Positions 1 to 10,000 of a DNA stretch of 64,000 nt are shown in pieces. Under the pieces are notes generated by a model. That model saw nothing but the letters and a program-made list of their open reading frames with translations. It searched no databases and had not been told where the DNA came from. A program made the position numbers and the translations under genes. Within the stretch, counting starts at the first letter, position 1. Each line of letters opens with the position of its first letter. The stretch is from Siphonodentalium dalli (taxonomy: Eukaryota > Mollusca > Scaphopoda > Gadilida > Siphonodentaliidae), in contig CP136068.1 of assembly GCA_032622095.1 (NCBI GenBank), positions 13,993,729 through 14,057,728 on the forward strand, read 5' to 3'.

Positions 1-955
1 TTTTTTTGTAAGCTGTACCAAAGGTTCAGCGATTTGCGAAAATGAGGGGACAAATCTGCGGTAGTAGTTGCTCATGCCAATGAAGGAACGAACTTCTTTG
101 ACTGATGTTGGGGGTACAAGCGACCGGATGGCCTTGACCTTGTCGGGGTCAGGTCGGACGCCGTCGGTATCAATTATAAAACCCAAATACTGTGTTTCTT
201 GCTTTAGGAATTGGCACTTTTTTAATTTTAATTTCAGTGTATGTTGGCGCAACTTGTCAAAGACTTTCTGGATATGTTCCAAGTGTAATTCTAGGGACTC
301 GCTGTAGATGAGGACGTCGTCTAAGTAGGCAATGGCGTAATCACCCATCCCACATAACACCTGGGCCATCAGCTGGGAGAAAACCCCTCCAGCGTTCCGG
401 AGCCCAAAAGGCATGGAGTTGAATTCAAAGAGACCTCGGTGGCAAGCGAATGCCGTCTTTTGCTTGTCCTCCTCTGCGACCTGGCACTGCCAATAGCCAC
501 TTTTAAGATCGATAGCGGTGAAGAATTTAGACTTTCCAAGAAGTGCCAAAATATCGTCGATAACCGGAAGTGGGTATGACATAGGCTTGGTTATGGAATT
601 TAATTGTCTGAAGTCGACGCAAAATCGTTTCGTGCCGTCGCGCTTGTCAACCATGACAATCGGCGCCGAATACGGGCTCGAACTCGGCCTGATAATGTCT
701 GCTTCGAGCATATCATTTATGGCAGTGTCAACCAACGGTCGTTTATTCAAAGGGGTGCGATACGGGCGAAGTTTTATCGGAGGGTGGTTTCCCGTGTCAA
801 TATGCATCTTGACTGTGCTCGTCTGCGTCAGCTCAGTGTCCTTGTCGGCAAAAATGTCCGAGTTGGACTTCAACAATTTTATCAGTGTCTCTCGGTATTG
901 CTCGGGGCATGAAACTTCGGTTAAATTTAATCTTTTCTCGACGGTAGCGCGCTGA
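1..955 (-). CDS. pol: Ty3/gypsy-type reverse transcriptase (partial)
   Basis: This is the reverse transcriptase part of an LTR-retrotransposon pol, copying element RNA into DNA inside Gag particles. The minus strand is open from about 955 to the window edge, read by hand without a stop. Visible landmarks in order are VDKRDGTKRFCVDFRQLN, the AIDLKSGYWQ palm motif, MPFGLRNAGGVF, the catalytic YLDDVLIYS (YLDD codons at 313-330), and the RSFIGMSNYYRRFVPSFS segment after the palm. These are hallmarks of the Ty3/gypsy family rather than Copia or BEL. RNase H and integrase would lie beyond position 1. The frame joins the upstream protease/linker only through a frame change near 950-975, so this copy is probably dead although the RT itself looks undamaged. 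Confidence 0.93.
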
Positions 956-1795
956 CCTAGAGTTGTCTACCCTGTTACGGTCGGCGCGCCCGGGAGCATA
1001 GCCATTATCGCGGTAATTACGGGTTGTCGGGGACTGGGAGCTTTGCGACAAAGAGTTGATTTCATGATTGGTTTCGGGGTCACACACGATCGTTTTGCCG
1101 ATCACACTGCCCCGCCGTAGGCGAAACGTTTTGTTAGTGTTATTGACGAGTAATACCGGGACCTTGTTCCTCTTGCCCACCCCAGAAATGGAGCTGCCGA
1201 TTTCCAGACCGGGTTCTGACGCTAGGTAGCCTTTCTCGATTTGGGCCACCTCTACTAATGTCGACTTGCGAAGAGAAGCTAAGTTTTTTTATTTTCCCAT
1301 ACATAAAGTTGATGTTTGGGGCTTTAAGCTAACCTTGCTGGTCAATCTCAGCAGGGAAGCTATGTGCGCGTCCGATTCCAATGGGACGTACACGTCACTG
1401 ACCTTGAGGCATCCCAGGTCATAATATAGTCTGACCCCCCGAGAGGTCAACCAGTCCCTCCCTAAGATCATATTCCGGGTCATCTCATTCACCACATAAA
1501 ATTTGTGGGTTAATTTTAGTTTCGCCATTCTGAAGGTTAGTTCCACGCTACCAAGTACGCCCAGTGACTTCCCATTCACGGAGCTAAGGTTGATGTGTTC
1601 CCTAGTTAGTTTTGGTCGGAACTGTAATGCGTCATAGACCCGTTTGTGAATCAATGATACTTCCGCTCCACTATCCACTAATGAGCGATATTTATTTTTA
1701 CCTATTCTAACTAAACACGAGCTGGGGTTCCCCACAATGTTGATACTAAATTTCCTCTCACATGTGGCCTCAATGAGAGGATTCCTTAGTTTTTT
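956..1795 (-). pseudogene. pol: gypsy-type aspartic protease and protease-RT linker, interrupted
   Basis: This lies in the -1 frame relative to gag and is open from the frameshift heptamer at 1795. The retropepsin active site is visible as SLVDSGAEVSLIHK, followed by the conserved ILGRDWL segment expected near the protease C-terminus. An in-frame TAA at 1289-1291 ends the protease frame. The same frame then reopens into a linker resembling that between protease and RT in gypsy elements (LEIGSSISGVGKRNKVP...). Around 950-975 the coding sense moves to another frame, so a one-base indel is inferred. Protease activity would be Gag-Pol maturation. The stop and the frame change mark this copy as decayed. 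A natural stop is less likely because the linker continues in the same frame. Confidence 0.82.
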
Positions 1796-2868
1796 GCGTA
1801 TGTGGGCGGGGTCATTAGTCGTGGTGGTTCGTTTAATGTCGGATATCTCCGGCTGTGACGCGGTGTATCATGGGATAGGTCACGTGATCGATTCGGCTGA
1901 TCTCGGCGGATTCCCCTAGGTGGCGTTACTGGCGCGTTCCATTGCTTTTGCTTCGAATCTCCGGATTTAGAGGGGCAATTTCTAGCCAAGTGATTACCTT
2001 CGCAAACCCAGCAAGATACGTGCCTTCGGTTTTCGGTCTTAAAGGGGCAGTCGCGAGCGAAATGGTCACCTTGACACGTCCAACATTCGACTGTTCGTGG
2101 TTTAACCACCGCGTCGACATGCACCTGTCTCGGGCGTGATCGGTGTTCTCGGGTCGTGTGGTTATCGCGTGCGCATATATCGCAGGTTGCTCTCGCGTTT
2201 TTGTTTCTGAAACTATCGATTTCCATTGCTTCCGGTTCGTTTTCGTTGTAATTTTCGCGGCCCGTTCGTAGATTGAATACCCGTCGGATCCCCATTTCCC
2301 GCATGGCGATTTCGGCTGCCAATTTTAGTGTCTTCGGCGCATCTCTGATCAACTTCATTTTCAAACTGTCGCTTCTTAAAGCGTCAATATAAAACCCTAC
2401 GAGTTGGCCTTCAACCGCGTTGATCCCACCGGTTTGATCTCGGTATGCCACCGTCGCGATCTCCAAAATTCGTTCGGCAAGCACATGTAAATTTTCGTTT
2501 TGTTTTTGCTTGATTTTTCTTAGCATCGAAAAGGCGAATTGATTGTCATTTATCTCGGCAAATCGACTAGATAATTCGGTTTTTGTGTCTTGCCACGTGG
2601 CGTTAGGATTCGTGGCCAAATATCTTTGTAAAAAATCTGAAACGGGGCCCGTGGCGCTCTGGAATGCCATATAGGGCTTCTTTGCTTCGTTAGCGCCGGT
2701 TAGGATCGCGAATTTTTCTATCAACTTGACCCACCCGTGGTATTTCGTGGGGTCCCCGTCAAATGACGTCACTACCTGTGTCACCGTAGTCATGGCCATT
2801 GCAGCAATTTGAGAATTGATAGACTCTGTTAATGGGGCGAGAACACCAGCTGATTGTTGGGTAGCCAT
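1786..2868 (-). CDS. gag: gypsy-type Gag with zinc knuckles
   Basis: This is the structural Gag protein of the LTR element, which packages the RNA in a cytoplasmic particle. The start chosen is the ATG at 2868 (ATA ATG G context); an upstream TTG is open but a weaker choice. The protein has about 360 residues. The N-terminal two thirds look like a retrotransposon capsid (WVKLIEKFAILTGAN, ATWQDTKTELSSRF, LRKIKQKQNENLHVLAERI). The C-terminus has two zinc knuckles of the C-x2-C-x3-H-x4-C form (CWTCQGDHFARDC and CWVCEGNHLARNC) and a degenerate CDIC...H before them. The knuckle spacing is one residue shorter than the retroviral CX2CX4HX4C. The frame is intact and ends at the frameshift heptamer, so expression of pol would depend on slippage. 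Confidence 0.9.
   Translation of the reverse strand: MATQQSAGVLAPLTESINSQIAAMAMTTVTQVVTSFDGDPTKYHGWVKLIEKFAILTGANEAKKPYMAFQSATGPVSDFLQRYLATNPNATWQDTKTELSSRFAEINDNQFAFSMLRKIKQKQNENLHVLAERILEIATVAYRDQTGGINAVEGQLVGFYIDALRSDSLKMKLIRDAPKTLKLAAEIAMREMGIRRVFNLRTGRENYNENEPEAMEIDSFRNKNARATCDICARDNHTTREHRSRPRQVHVDAVVKPRTVECWTCQGDHFARDCPFKTENRRHVSCWVCEGNHLARNCPSKSGDSKQKQWNAPVTPPRGIRRDQPNRSRDLSHDTPRHSRRYPTLNEPPRLMTPPTYAKN
1789..1795 (-). promoter_or_regulatory. -1 programmed ribosomal frameshift heptamer A AAA AAC
   Basis: On the minus strand the last gag codons are GCA AAA AAC TAA. The heptamer A AAA AAC is therefore exactly in the X XXY YYZ register directly before the gag stop. Slipping back one base enters the frame that leads without a stop into the protease. 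No stimulatory pseudoknot was modelled. Confidence 0.75.
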
Positions 2869-2972
2869 TATGATAATAAACAATTAGACTCACGTTTTGC
2901 GAATTTTCCCACACTGTTTCTGTTCACACTGTTCCTCTTCTGGTTTCACGTTGTGTCTGTGATTAGCGTTCA

Positions 2973-2991
2973 GATCCTCCTCACGGCACCA
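2973..2991 (-). other. candidate tRNA primer-binding site of the LTR element
   Basis: On the minus strand, about 105 bases before the gag ATG, the sequence TGGTGCCGTGAGGAGGATC begins with TGG, as expected for pairing with a tRNA 3' CCA end. The matching tRNA was not identified. Its position between the putative LTR and gag is right for a PBS. Confidence 0.5.
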
Positions 2992-3950
2992 GTTAAGAGA
3001 TATGTGCCAATACGGGTACATATAACTCTTAAGGCTATCAGAACGGTTTGATTATTTATTTACAACAAAGTCAATAATGTTCAATCATCGGCATCTGGGT
3101 TTCTCTTCCTGTCGTCTGCTTGGTTTAGGGTCTTCTTCCGTCTTCATAGGTTGGGTGTGTCTGCTTGTCTTCTACTCGGTTGAGTTCCGGTTGAGTTTAT
3201 CTTCCTGTCGTCTGCTCTTCTTCTTCCGTCGGCGCATCAGTGGGACGTTGTTAGAAATACAAGAGCATAATGTTTACCTTGTATTTTCGCCCATTGCTCC
3301 ACACTGCTCTTCTATGCGTCCGAGGCTTCTTGATACTCGCTGTGTGGTCAGATAGAACTGGTTCGGTGTCGGCTTTCTTCTTACTAAATACACAGAGGGC
3401 GTTAATGACGGCCCGGTGCATCTTCACGGCGAATCGGTTCCAGGCGTACCTAGGGTAATCGGGCGATCGTCATCTCCCCATGCGTCCTATAGACTCTTCT
3501 CCTTATCCATCACGCTGCGTTAGGTTTCGGTAGCTTTTCTAGGCGAGATATCTGGTCTCGCTAATCCTCAAGATCGTTCTGTTTACTCCCCAAATCATTT
3601 CCCTATGTATGTGTCGGGGATGGTTATTTCATGGACGTCCGCTAATTCGTTTTGGTGCCCAGTCTTTTTGCGATCTAGATGTGGTCAACAGCGGCGCTGA
3701 TATGTGTGGTAATCGAGCGCCCCTCTGACTTAGAGATTGCCTGTCTTCTTCCCGGGTTGAAAGTTATGTCCCTGGGGTTGTCTTGGCACATTTCTGATAA
3801 CCGTGTACCTAGTTTCCTGGGCTAATACTAGTTTCATTGTTTGTTTTTTTTTGTATCATTATGCCCAAAAACAGATCCAAGACAGCATCTGCAAATGATA
3901 ACTCAACAGGCACATCTCCCAAACTGTAATCTGCAGTGTTCTAATCATGT
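2992..3950 (-). repeat. probable 5' LTR and flank of the gypsy element (boundary unresolved)
   Basis: No coding region is supported here. The part next to the primer-binding site should be the U5/R end of the 5' LTR. An AATAAA on the minus strand lies at about 3056-3061, and an inverted pair TTAAGAG/CTCTTAA lies at 2993-3033. The outer LTR edge cannot be set because the 3' LTR is outside the window. Several unrelated short open frames in this stretch have no family features. Confidence 0.4.
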
Positions 3951-3951
3951 A

Positions 3952-4112
3952 TACAGTAATGCCCTAATTAATCGACTCCTTTAACCACAGCAGAATTATG
4001 GGTATCTTTTCAGGATTTAGTCGGAAATATGGCTTGTTTCCGACTAAATCCTGAAAAGTTACCCATAATTCTGCTGTGGTTAAAGGAGTCAATTAATTAG
4101 GGCATTACTGTA
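3952..4112. mobile_element. palindromic mariner-type MITE, family A
   Basis: A 161-bp near-perfect palindrome begins TACAGTAATGCCCTAATTAA and ends with its reverse complement. Its TA boundaries and CAGTA-type ends suggest a Tc1/mariner-mobilised MITE. Copies of the same family lie at 4582-6709 and 16655-16852. Confidence 0.85.
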
Positions 4113-4313
4113 CCAAGATTGTGATTGTGAGTTTTTCGCTCAGTACAGAAGATATCTTATCACCAGCACATGGATGGCGTATTTTGGGCTACAAGATATA
4201 TCGTCGCCGGCACTGAATGACTTAATTGTAAATTATTTACAGATCAGCAGGACAGACAGAATTGTTTTAGCAGTTGAAGACCCCCGACCCTTAACACTTG
4301 AAGTACCACTTAC

Positions 4314-4562
4314 AGGTCCAGACTCTGGAGACGCGGCCGGTGAGTCTGCCTTCAGTCGCTCCAGCTCTTCGTCATTATTCCTCGGTGAATGAACTTGTGA
4401 CGTCACGAATATACTCGAGAAATCGGGTCCTCTCCCCGATGATGCAAGGCAATCCTTCGAGTCGTACGACCTCGCCGTGAAGCTGTACATCTCGGAGTCG
4501 ACACTCGGCGCTGATGGAATGGATTCTCCGGCATCATGTGGTGCGTTGGTCATCGCACTTAT
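4314..4562 (-). CDS. candidate host exon (Ser/acid-rich), flanked by splice sites
   Basis: The family is not recognised. On the minus strand a pyrimidine-rich tract ending CTCTTTATAG precedes the segment, and a perfect GTAAGT donor follows it (GT at 4312-4313). In between the frame is open: ATA AGT GCG then ATG at 4553, followed by about 80 codons rich in Ser, Pro, Asp and Glu with a NNDEELERL stretch. The segment is more GC-rich than its surroundings. The exon would be either the first coding exon or internal. The end of the family A MITE at 4582 lies about 20 bases upstream of the acceptor. The opposite strand is also partly open, and no partner exons were found, so this is tentative. Confidence 0.35.
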
Positions 4563-4902
4563 CTATAAAGAGAGAATATTGTACAGTAATGCCCTAATTA
4601 ATCGACTTCTTAACTGGTTCTGTGCTGAAAGCCCATATTTGGACCCTATGTAAGAGTGCTGGAAGCCCAGATATGGGCTTTGGCAATGACACTGTCTTGT
4701 TTAGTCAACTCTTGTTTATTTTAATCATTTAAATAGCGTTTGTCAGGTAATATTTCAGAAATATTGTTACATATATAATTAAATTGCGACATTGTGAAGT
4801 TTGAATGGATGCCGACCAATAAAATTGTCAGAAAAGGTACTTATATCGCGAAAAGTTTGAGAAAAATTACAAATGTTTTGCCCTAAGGGCGGCCGACAAC
4901 CA

Positions 4903-5096
4903 AGCTCATAACCATAACCTAATCAGACATCCAGGCTCATATCGATAACCTACTTTGACAAACAGACAACCAGGCTCATAACCATAGCCTAATGAGACAT
5001 CCAGGCCCATAACATTGCCTATTGAGACATCCAGACTCATAATCATTGCCTAATGAGACATCCAGACCCAAAACCATAGTCTAATGAGACATCAAG
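4903..5096. repeat. 31-bp minisatellite, left part
   Basis: Degenerate copies of a unit such as CTCATAACCATAGCCTAATG + AGACATCCAGG repeat about six times. The array continues at 6225-6370; the hAT at 5097-6224 interrupts it. Confidence 0.85.
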
Positions 5097-6224
5097 TAGG
5101 GTCCTGCGAATTGGATATTTTGATCGAATCGAATATCGAATCGAATTCACGAAATCGAATCGAATATCGAATCGAATCATATATGTGTGTTGCATTCTCG
5201 ATTAGGCATGTTTTGTCAACAATTAGACCATTTGTGAAACGTTCTATGAACTACATGCATGAAGTTCCATCACAACTTATGTGGTGATGAACCATCGTTT
5301 GAGATACTATTAACTTCAATTGATAATTGTCGAGAAAACAAAACAGATCAAAACGTTCATGCGGCCATCACAACAATTAATATATTACCTCTAAAGTTCT
5401 AAACGGATTATCGGAACTAAAATCACGCAGAATTTCTACAGTTTGCATGTATATGCAAAATAGCAAATCGGCATTCGGAAACACCCGTTGTTATAAACTT
5501 GAAGACGAAAAACATCAGTCGCAGGGTAGCCTCTTCGTGTAGTGGTTGATGCTTCTTGAACAGATGATTCCATAGATGGGTCGTTGTCCCAGATGCTTGC
5601 GATTTATACACCATGTTGCATTCATCACATGTGTAAGTCCATGCACTGCCTGCAGCTTTATCGTGTTTAAAATAAGCATGAATGACGGACGACATTTTGT
5701 CCAGTGTAAAAGAAAGCCCCGAAACTGAAAGTCAACTTCAAAAGAGAACAGCGCCAAAATGCACTTTTCGACACCGGGAACACGTGTTGTTTACATTCTC
5801 ACCCATATTACATAGCGCGGAATCTGAGATGGATAGACGGCGGATAAAGCTATCGGTTGCTCAGTCTCATATCTATTATAATTTACTGCGTCGTCGGCCC
5901 ATTGGCAATCTGCGAGCTTTTGCTACCATTTTAAAGCTAGAATTCATACGTATTTAGTTGTCCTATCGTGGGCTTCGTGGCTATTCTTATATTTAATAGC
6001 ATGTGCATGAACATCCGCGATGTACAATAAGAATTACAATGTGCATATATACATAATTTTCTGGGATTAAACGCCACAAAACAGCTAATATCGACGTGTG
6101 TACTTGTCCATAAACAGCCTACTTTTCCGTCAGAGTATATTCGAAATTTCGAGTTGGCAATTTCGACTCGAATTCGAATCGAATTTGACTTTCGAATCGA
6201 ATCTCGAATATTCGCAGGAGCCTA
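5097..6224 (-). mobile_element. hAT DNA transposon remnant
   Basis: The ends are TAGGGTCCTGCGAAT and ATTCGCAGGAGCCTA, with subterminal GAATCGAATATC-type repeats. An exact 8-bp duplication, ACATCAAG, flanks it at 5089-5096 and 6225-6232. TIRs starting YAGGG plus an 8-bp duplication are typical of hAT. At 1.13 kb it is internally deleted, keeping only a BED-finger region. Confidence 0.85.
5423..5695 (-). pseudogene. BED-type zinc finger fragment of hAT transposase
   Basis: About 90 codons are open, starting at an ATG at 5695. Residues 8-52 read as a BED finger, the DNA-binding domain found at the N-terminus of hAT transposases: YFKHDKAAGSAWTYTCDEC, then C-x2-C, a THLWNHL segment and the closing H-x4/5-H (FKKHQPLH). 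The rest of the transposase (RNase-H fold, dimerisation domain) is absent from this copy. It sits inside the hAT termini, which supports the assignment. The tail after residue 60 is probably past a lost splice site or deletion junction. Confidence 0.72.
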
Positions 6225-6370
6225 ACATCAAGTCTCATAACCATAGCCTAATGAGACATTCAGGCCCGTAGGCATAGCCATAGCCTAATGAGACATCCAG
6301 ACTCATAACCATAGCCTATTGAGACATCCAAGCTCATAACCATAGCCTAGTAAGACATCCAGGCTCACAA
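6225..6370. repeat. 31-bp minisatellite, right part
   Basis: This continues the array at 4903-5096 after the hAT insertion and starts with the second copy of the hAT target duplication. Confidence 0.85.
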
Positions 6371-6743
6371 CATAATCACAAATGCATATATTTGGGGGTC
6401 AAATTTGAGAAAAGAGTGCAAATTATCAACTCCGAGCATAAAATTCAATAATTTTCTGTTTGTTGAAATATATATACGCATTTTATTACGTGTATGTAGG
6501 ATATTTAGCAGCGAACCAGTTAACCACTGCAGAATTATAAGGTAACTTTTCAGGATTTAGTCGGAAATATGGCTTGTTGCCATTCATCGGAAAGCTCTCG
6601 GGGAGAACTTTCCGATGAATGGCAACAAGCCATATTTCCGACTAAATCCTGAAAAGTTACCCATAATTCTGCTGTGGTTAAGAAGTCGATTAATTAGGGC
6701 ATTACTGTATGAAATTATCTCAGTTGGTATTTAAGAATACACA

Positions 6744-6850
6744 TCAAGCCTGAGTTTAGTGTGCCTGTCATTTGCAGAATGAGGTCCCAAGAGGGTGAAT
6801 TTAGTGATGCTATCCCGCACAGTGGACTAGAATCAGCTCATTCTGCTTAG
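6744..6850. mobile_element. degenerate MITE, family B
   Basis: The sequence contains GTGTGCCTGTCATTTGCAGA followed by the GGTGAATTTAGTGATGCTA core of the palindromic family B (best copies 14510-14672 and 15195-15452). The right arm is mostly lost. Confidence 0.7.
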
Positions 6851-6976
6851 GCATCATCTTCTCTGGAAAGTTTCTTTATTATCAAATTTCTATTGAAAGT
6901 TCTTCACATAGATTCTATATATTTTTTTAGTTTAGTTTCTTTTCCCCCAAATTGGTAGACAACACATTGCATAATC

Positions 6977-7010
<34 letters not shown>

Positions 7011-10000
7011 TTTATTGATAAAGAAGAATAATAACAAAAGAAAGAGACAAAATACATTCACTCATTCATGCTCTCTGTCCAAAACATGGAAGAGTTTCAC
7101 TCTTCCATGCCCTGGCCTACTTTCTTACCTGTGACATGCAATTAGAAAATATTTAAAGCCACATTATGTGTTAGGACAATTTTAACAGTCATCGTTCAAC
7201 TTAAAAGCAAGACAAATAATCGATACTAGGTACTACCTTGATATATTTTTTGCCTGAAAAGGACTTTCTTTAGCAACAACAATGATAATAAAAAAAAATA
7301 GATTATTTGTTTGTCTTCAGAATAACTTTAAATTTCCCTTATTAACCGGCTAAAGTGGTCGATGGTTTGCAATATTTAAGGTTTGCAAATTCAATGTTCC
7401 AACACTATGTGCAGCTTTAATTGATTTAAGTTCTGAATTTAACATAAACAGTTTAATTAGTAAATTTAACCATATTGAGACCGTATTGTAAATATTGTGA
7501 ATATTGCCTGGTTCGATAGCAAAGGGGAAAAATACACAACGCTCGCTTGAATTGCGTTTGGGACTGTGATTGTAAAATGTTGTGATGTGGTTAAGCATAC
7601 CATGTATATATTGACGTTCTTGTGGACTGTATTACTGGACCAATAAGAATGAGAATGATCATGATCGCTCGGGTACCGGGTAATTGATTTATGCTGTGTG
7701 TTGTTCAGGGTCACTGTTAAGGTAGGGTATACTTTGAGTCTGTAAAAAACAGGGTTTTTAATATAATATTATATTATTTTATTTTTAAGGCATTTCGCAG
7801 TGCCAGCCACTGATTATCGAAGTCGTGATTCATGTTACATTTTGCGTTGTATCTCTCGCATTCATACCTAAATTGAAGATCGCAAAGGAACGGGCGAAGC
7901 GACAGCTGTGTCGGTGTGAATTTGGTCCTATATATATATTGTTTCAACACTAGTAGGAAAAGGTTAATTTTTGAATATCTGTATTCATGATCGATACCTA
8001 TAATGATATTCTTTTTTGTTAGATCAATTGGAAATTGGTTGTTTCTTGTCCATGTTTTAATTTCTAGTATAAAGGTTTGGACGTGGGGACAATCCCAGAA
8101 AATATGAGATATGGTTTCCTGTACATTTTGACAGCGATTGCAAAAATCGTCGAGTCTAAGGTTAGCCATCTTCAGAAATTTATTGGTACTAATAATTCGT
8201 GTGTTTATTCTGAATTGGAGCCACTGTAATTTCGTATCCGTTGTCGTTTTAAAGGGCATGCTCAAATGTTCTTCCCAATTTTCTATCTTCTCGCCTATTT
8301 CGTATTCCCATTTTTGGCATGCATTCGGCATATTTTCCCCATTTGTTAGAGTTTTGTAAAATAATTGCCCGCCTTTTACGTCACGGAGTATCGGAGCGAG
8401 ATTGTTGGGTAGGAATGGACATGGCATACGGATTAAGCGTTGATTAAGAGAACTTGCCAATGAGAAAATCTGACGCTTTATGTTGTTGATTGTTATGAAA
8501 TCGACGCGGATGTTGAAAGTTGCATATAATGTGAATGGGGTATGGAATTTATTATCTGATTGGAATAGATCATTTATATAATATATTCCCGCATCTTTCC
8601 ACGACTTCAAGTTGATCGACGAACCTCCGATTTTTATGTTCGGATTATTCCAGATAGTTGAGGCCATAATATTATCATTTGCATTATTTAGTCGCATAAA
8701 TTTACACCATGCGCGGAAGACGTCTCTCCAGAATGGATTTGCGAACTTGTCTGTTTGCTTTACAATATAATTTGCGTGGTATGTGAGAAGGAGTGGGTCG
8801 TTTAAGAGAGGGGTGGCATTGCATAGTGAAGCCCACTTCGATTGTTTGCAAATCAAACGTCGTATCCAGGTAATTTTCATGGCGGCATCAAAGTTTTCAA
8901 CATTAATCATCTTCAAACCTCCGTACATATGGTCAGCATATAATTGTTTTCTTTTTATTCTATCGCGTTTGGAATTCCAAATGAAATTATATAGACAGGT
9001 ATTTAGGGCTTTCAAAAAGGCTGTATCCGGACTTGGGAGAGCTATAAATAGGTGTGTCAATTTAGGTAAGATTAGTGATTTGATAACTGTTATTCTACCT
9101 AAAGGGGTCAGGAGTCTGTGTTTCCAAATTTTTGTGGTCCTATCAATATCTTCGAGTTTATAACTGTAGTTTATATTCATGTTTGTTAAATTAGTGTCGA
9201 AATGAATGCCTAGAAAATTAAAGGTGTTTACGGTAGACAGGTTTAATTCCGAAAGCACTTGTCGTATTTTATTTTGTGACTCAATCCCTATCCACGCTGC
9301 TTGACATTTTTCAGGATTTATGCGCAGACCCGATACCCGAGCAAATTCGTCCAGTGTTAAGTACGATTCGCGTAGACTATTTTCAGAACCATCAAGTATG
9401 AGCGTCGTGTCGTCCGCATATTGTGTTATTTTGTACTCTGAACCGCCGAGGAAAATCCCTTTAATTGTATTGTTTTGTCGTATCATTAGCCCTAAAACTT
9501 CGGCACAGAGGAGGAAGATATACGGGGATATTGGGTCACCCTGGCGGCAGCCTCTCCCTAACATGAAGCTCTGAGAAATATGACCATTAATCAGAATAGA
9601 TGAACTGGCATTCTCGTACAAAATTGATATCCATTTTTTTACTGCATCTCCAAAATTAAAAAGGTCAAGACATTTTCTTATAAATGACCAGGAAACAGTG
9701 TCAAATGCTTTTTCAAAATCGATAAGGAGTAGTAGGCCAGATTTATTTTCTTGCTTTGTCCTGTGAATTATGTCATATATAAGTCGGGTGTTGTCACCTA
9801 TATACCTACCAGCTAGAAACCCAGTTTGATCGGAGTTGATTATAGATGGGAGCACACGTTTTATTCTGTCAGCTATGCATGACGAGGCTAGTTTGTAGGA
9901 TGTATTCAAGAGGGTGATGGGACGCCAGTTTTTTATCATCTGCCTATTTTTATCCTTTTTTGGTATCAACGTTATAATGCCTTGTTTTTGTGTGATTGAT

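Larger units (their letters stand above)
4614..6519. mobile_element. non-autonomous TTAA-inserting DNA element
   Basis: This 1.9-kb insert has ends CTGGTTCTGTGCTGA at the left and, reverse-complemented, CTGGTTCGCTGCTAA at the right. It is flanked by TTAA at 4610-4613 and 6520-6523, the target duplication of piggyBac and Sola3 families. It has no transposase. Inside are a 31-bp minisatellite and a hAT insertion. Confidence 0.75.
4582..6709. mobile_element. family A MITE split by a nested insertion
   Basis: The left end (TACAGTAATGCCC...) at 4582 and the right end (...GGGCATTACTGTA) at 6709 belong to one MITE. Its left arm is broken at TTAA by the element at 4614-6519. Joining the two sides across one TTAA copy restores the family A arm (CTTC-TTAA-CCAC). 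Confidence 0.82.

Noticed and set aside
4903-6370. CRISPR-like regular array
   Set aside because: The units are degenerate 31-bp minisatellite copies without distinct spacers, in a eukaryotic transposon.
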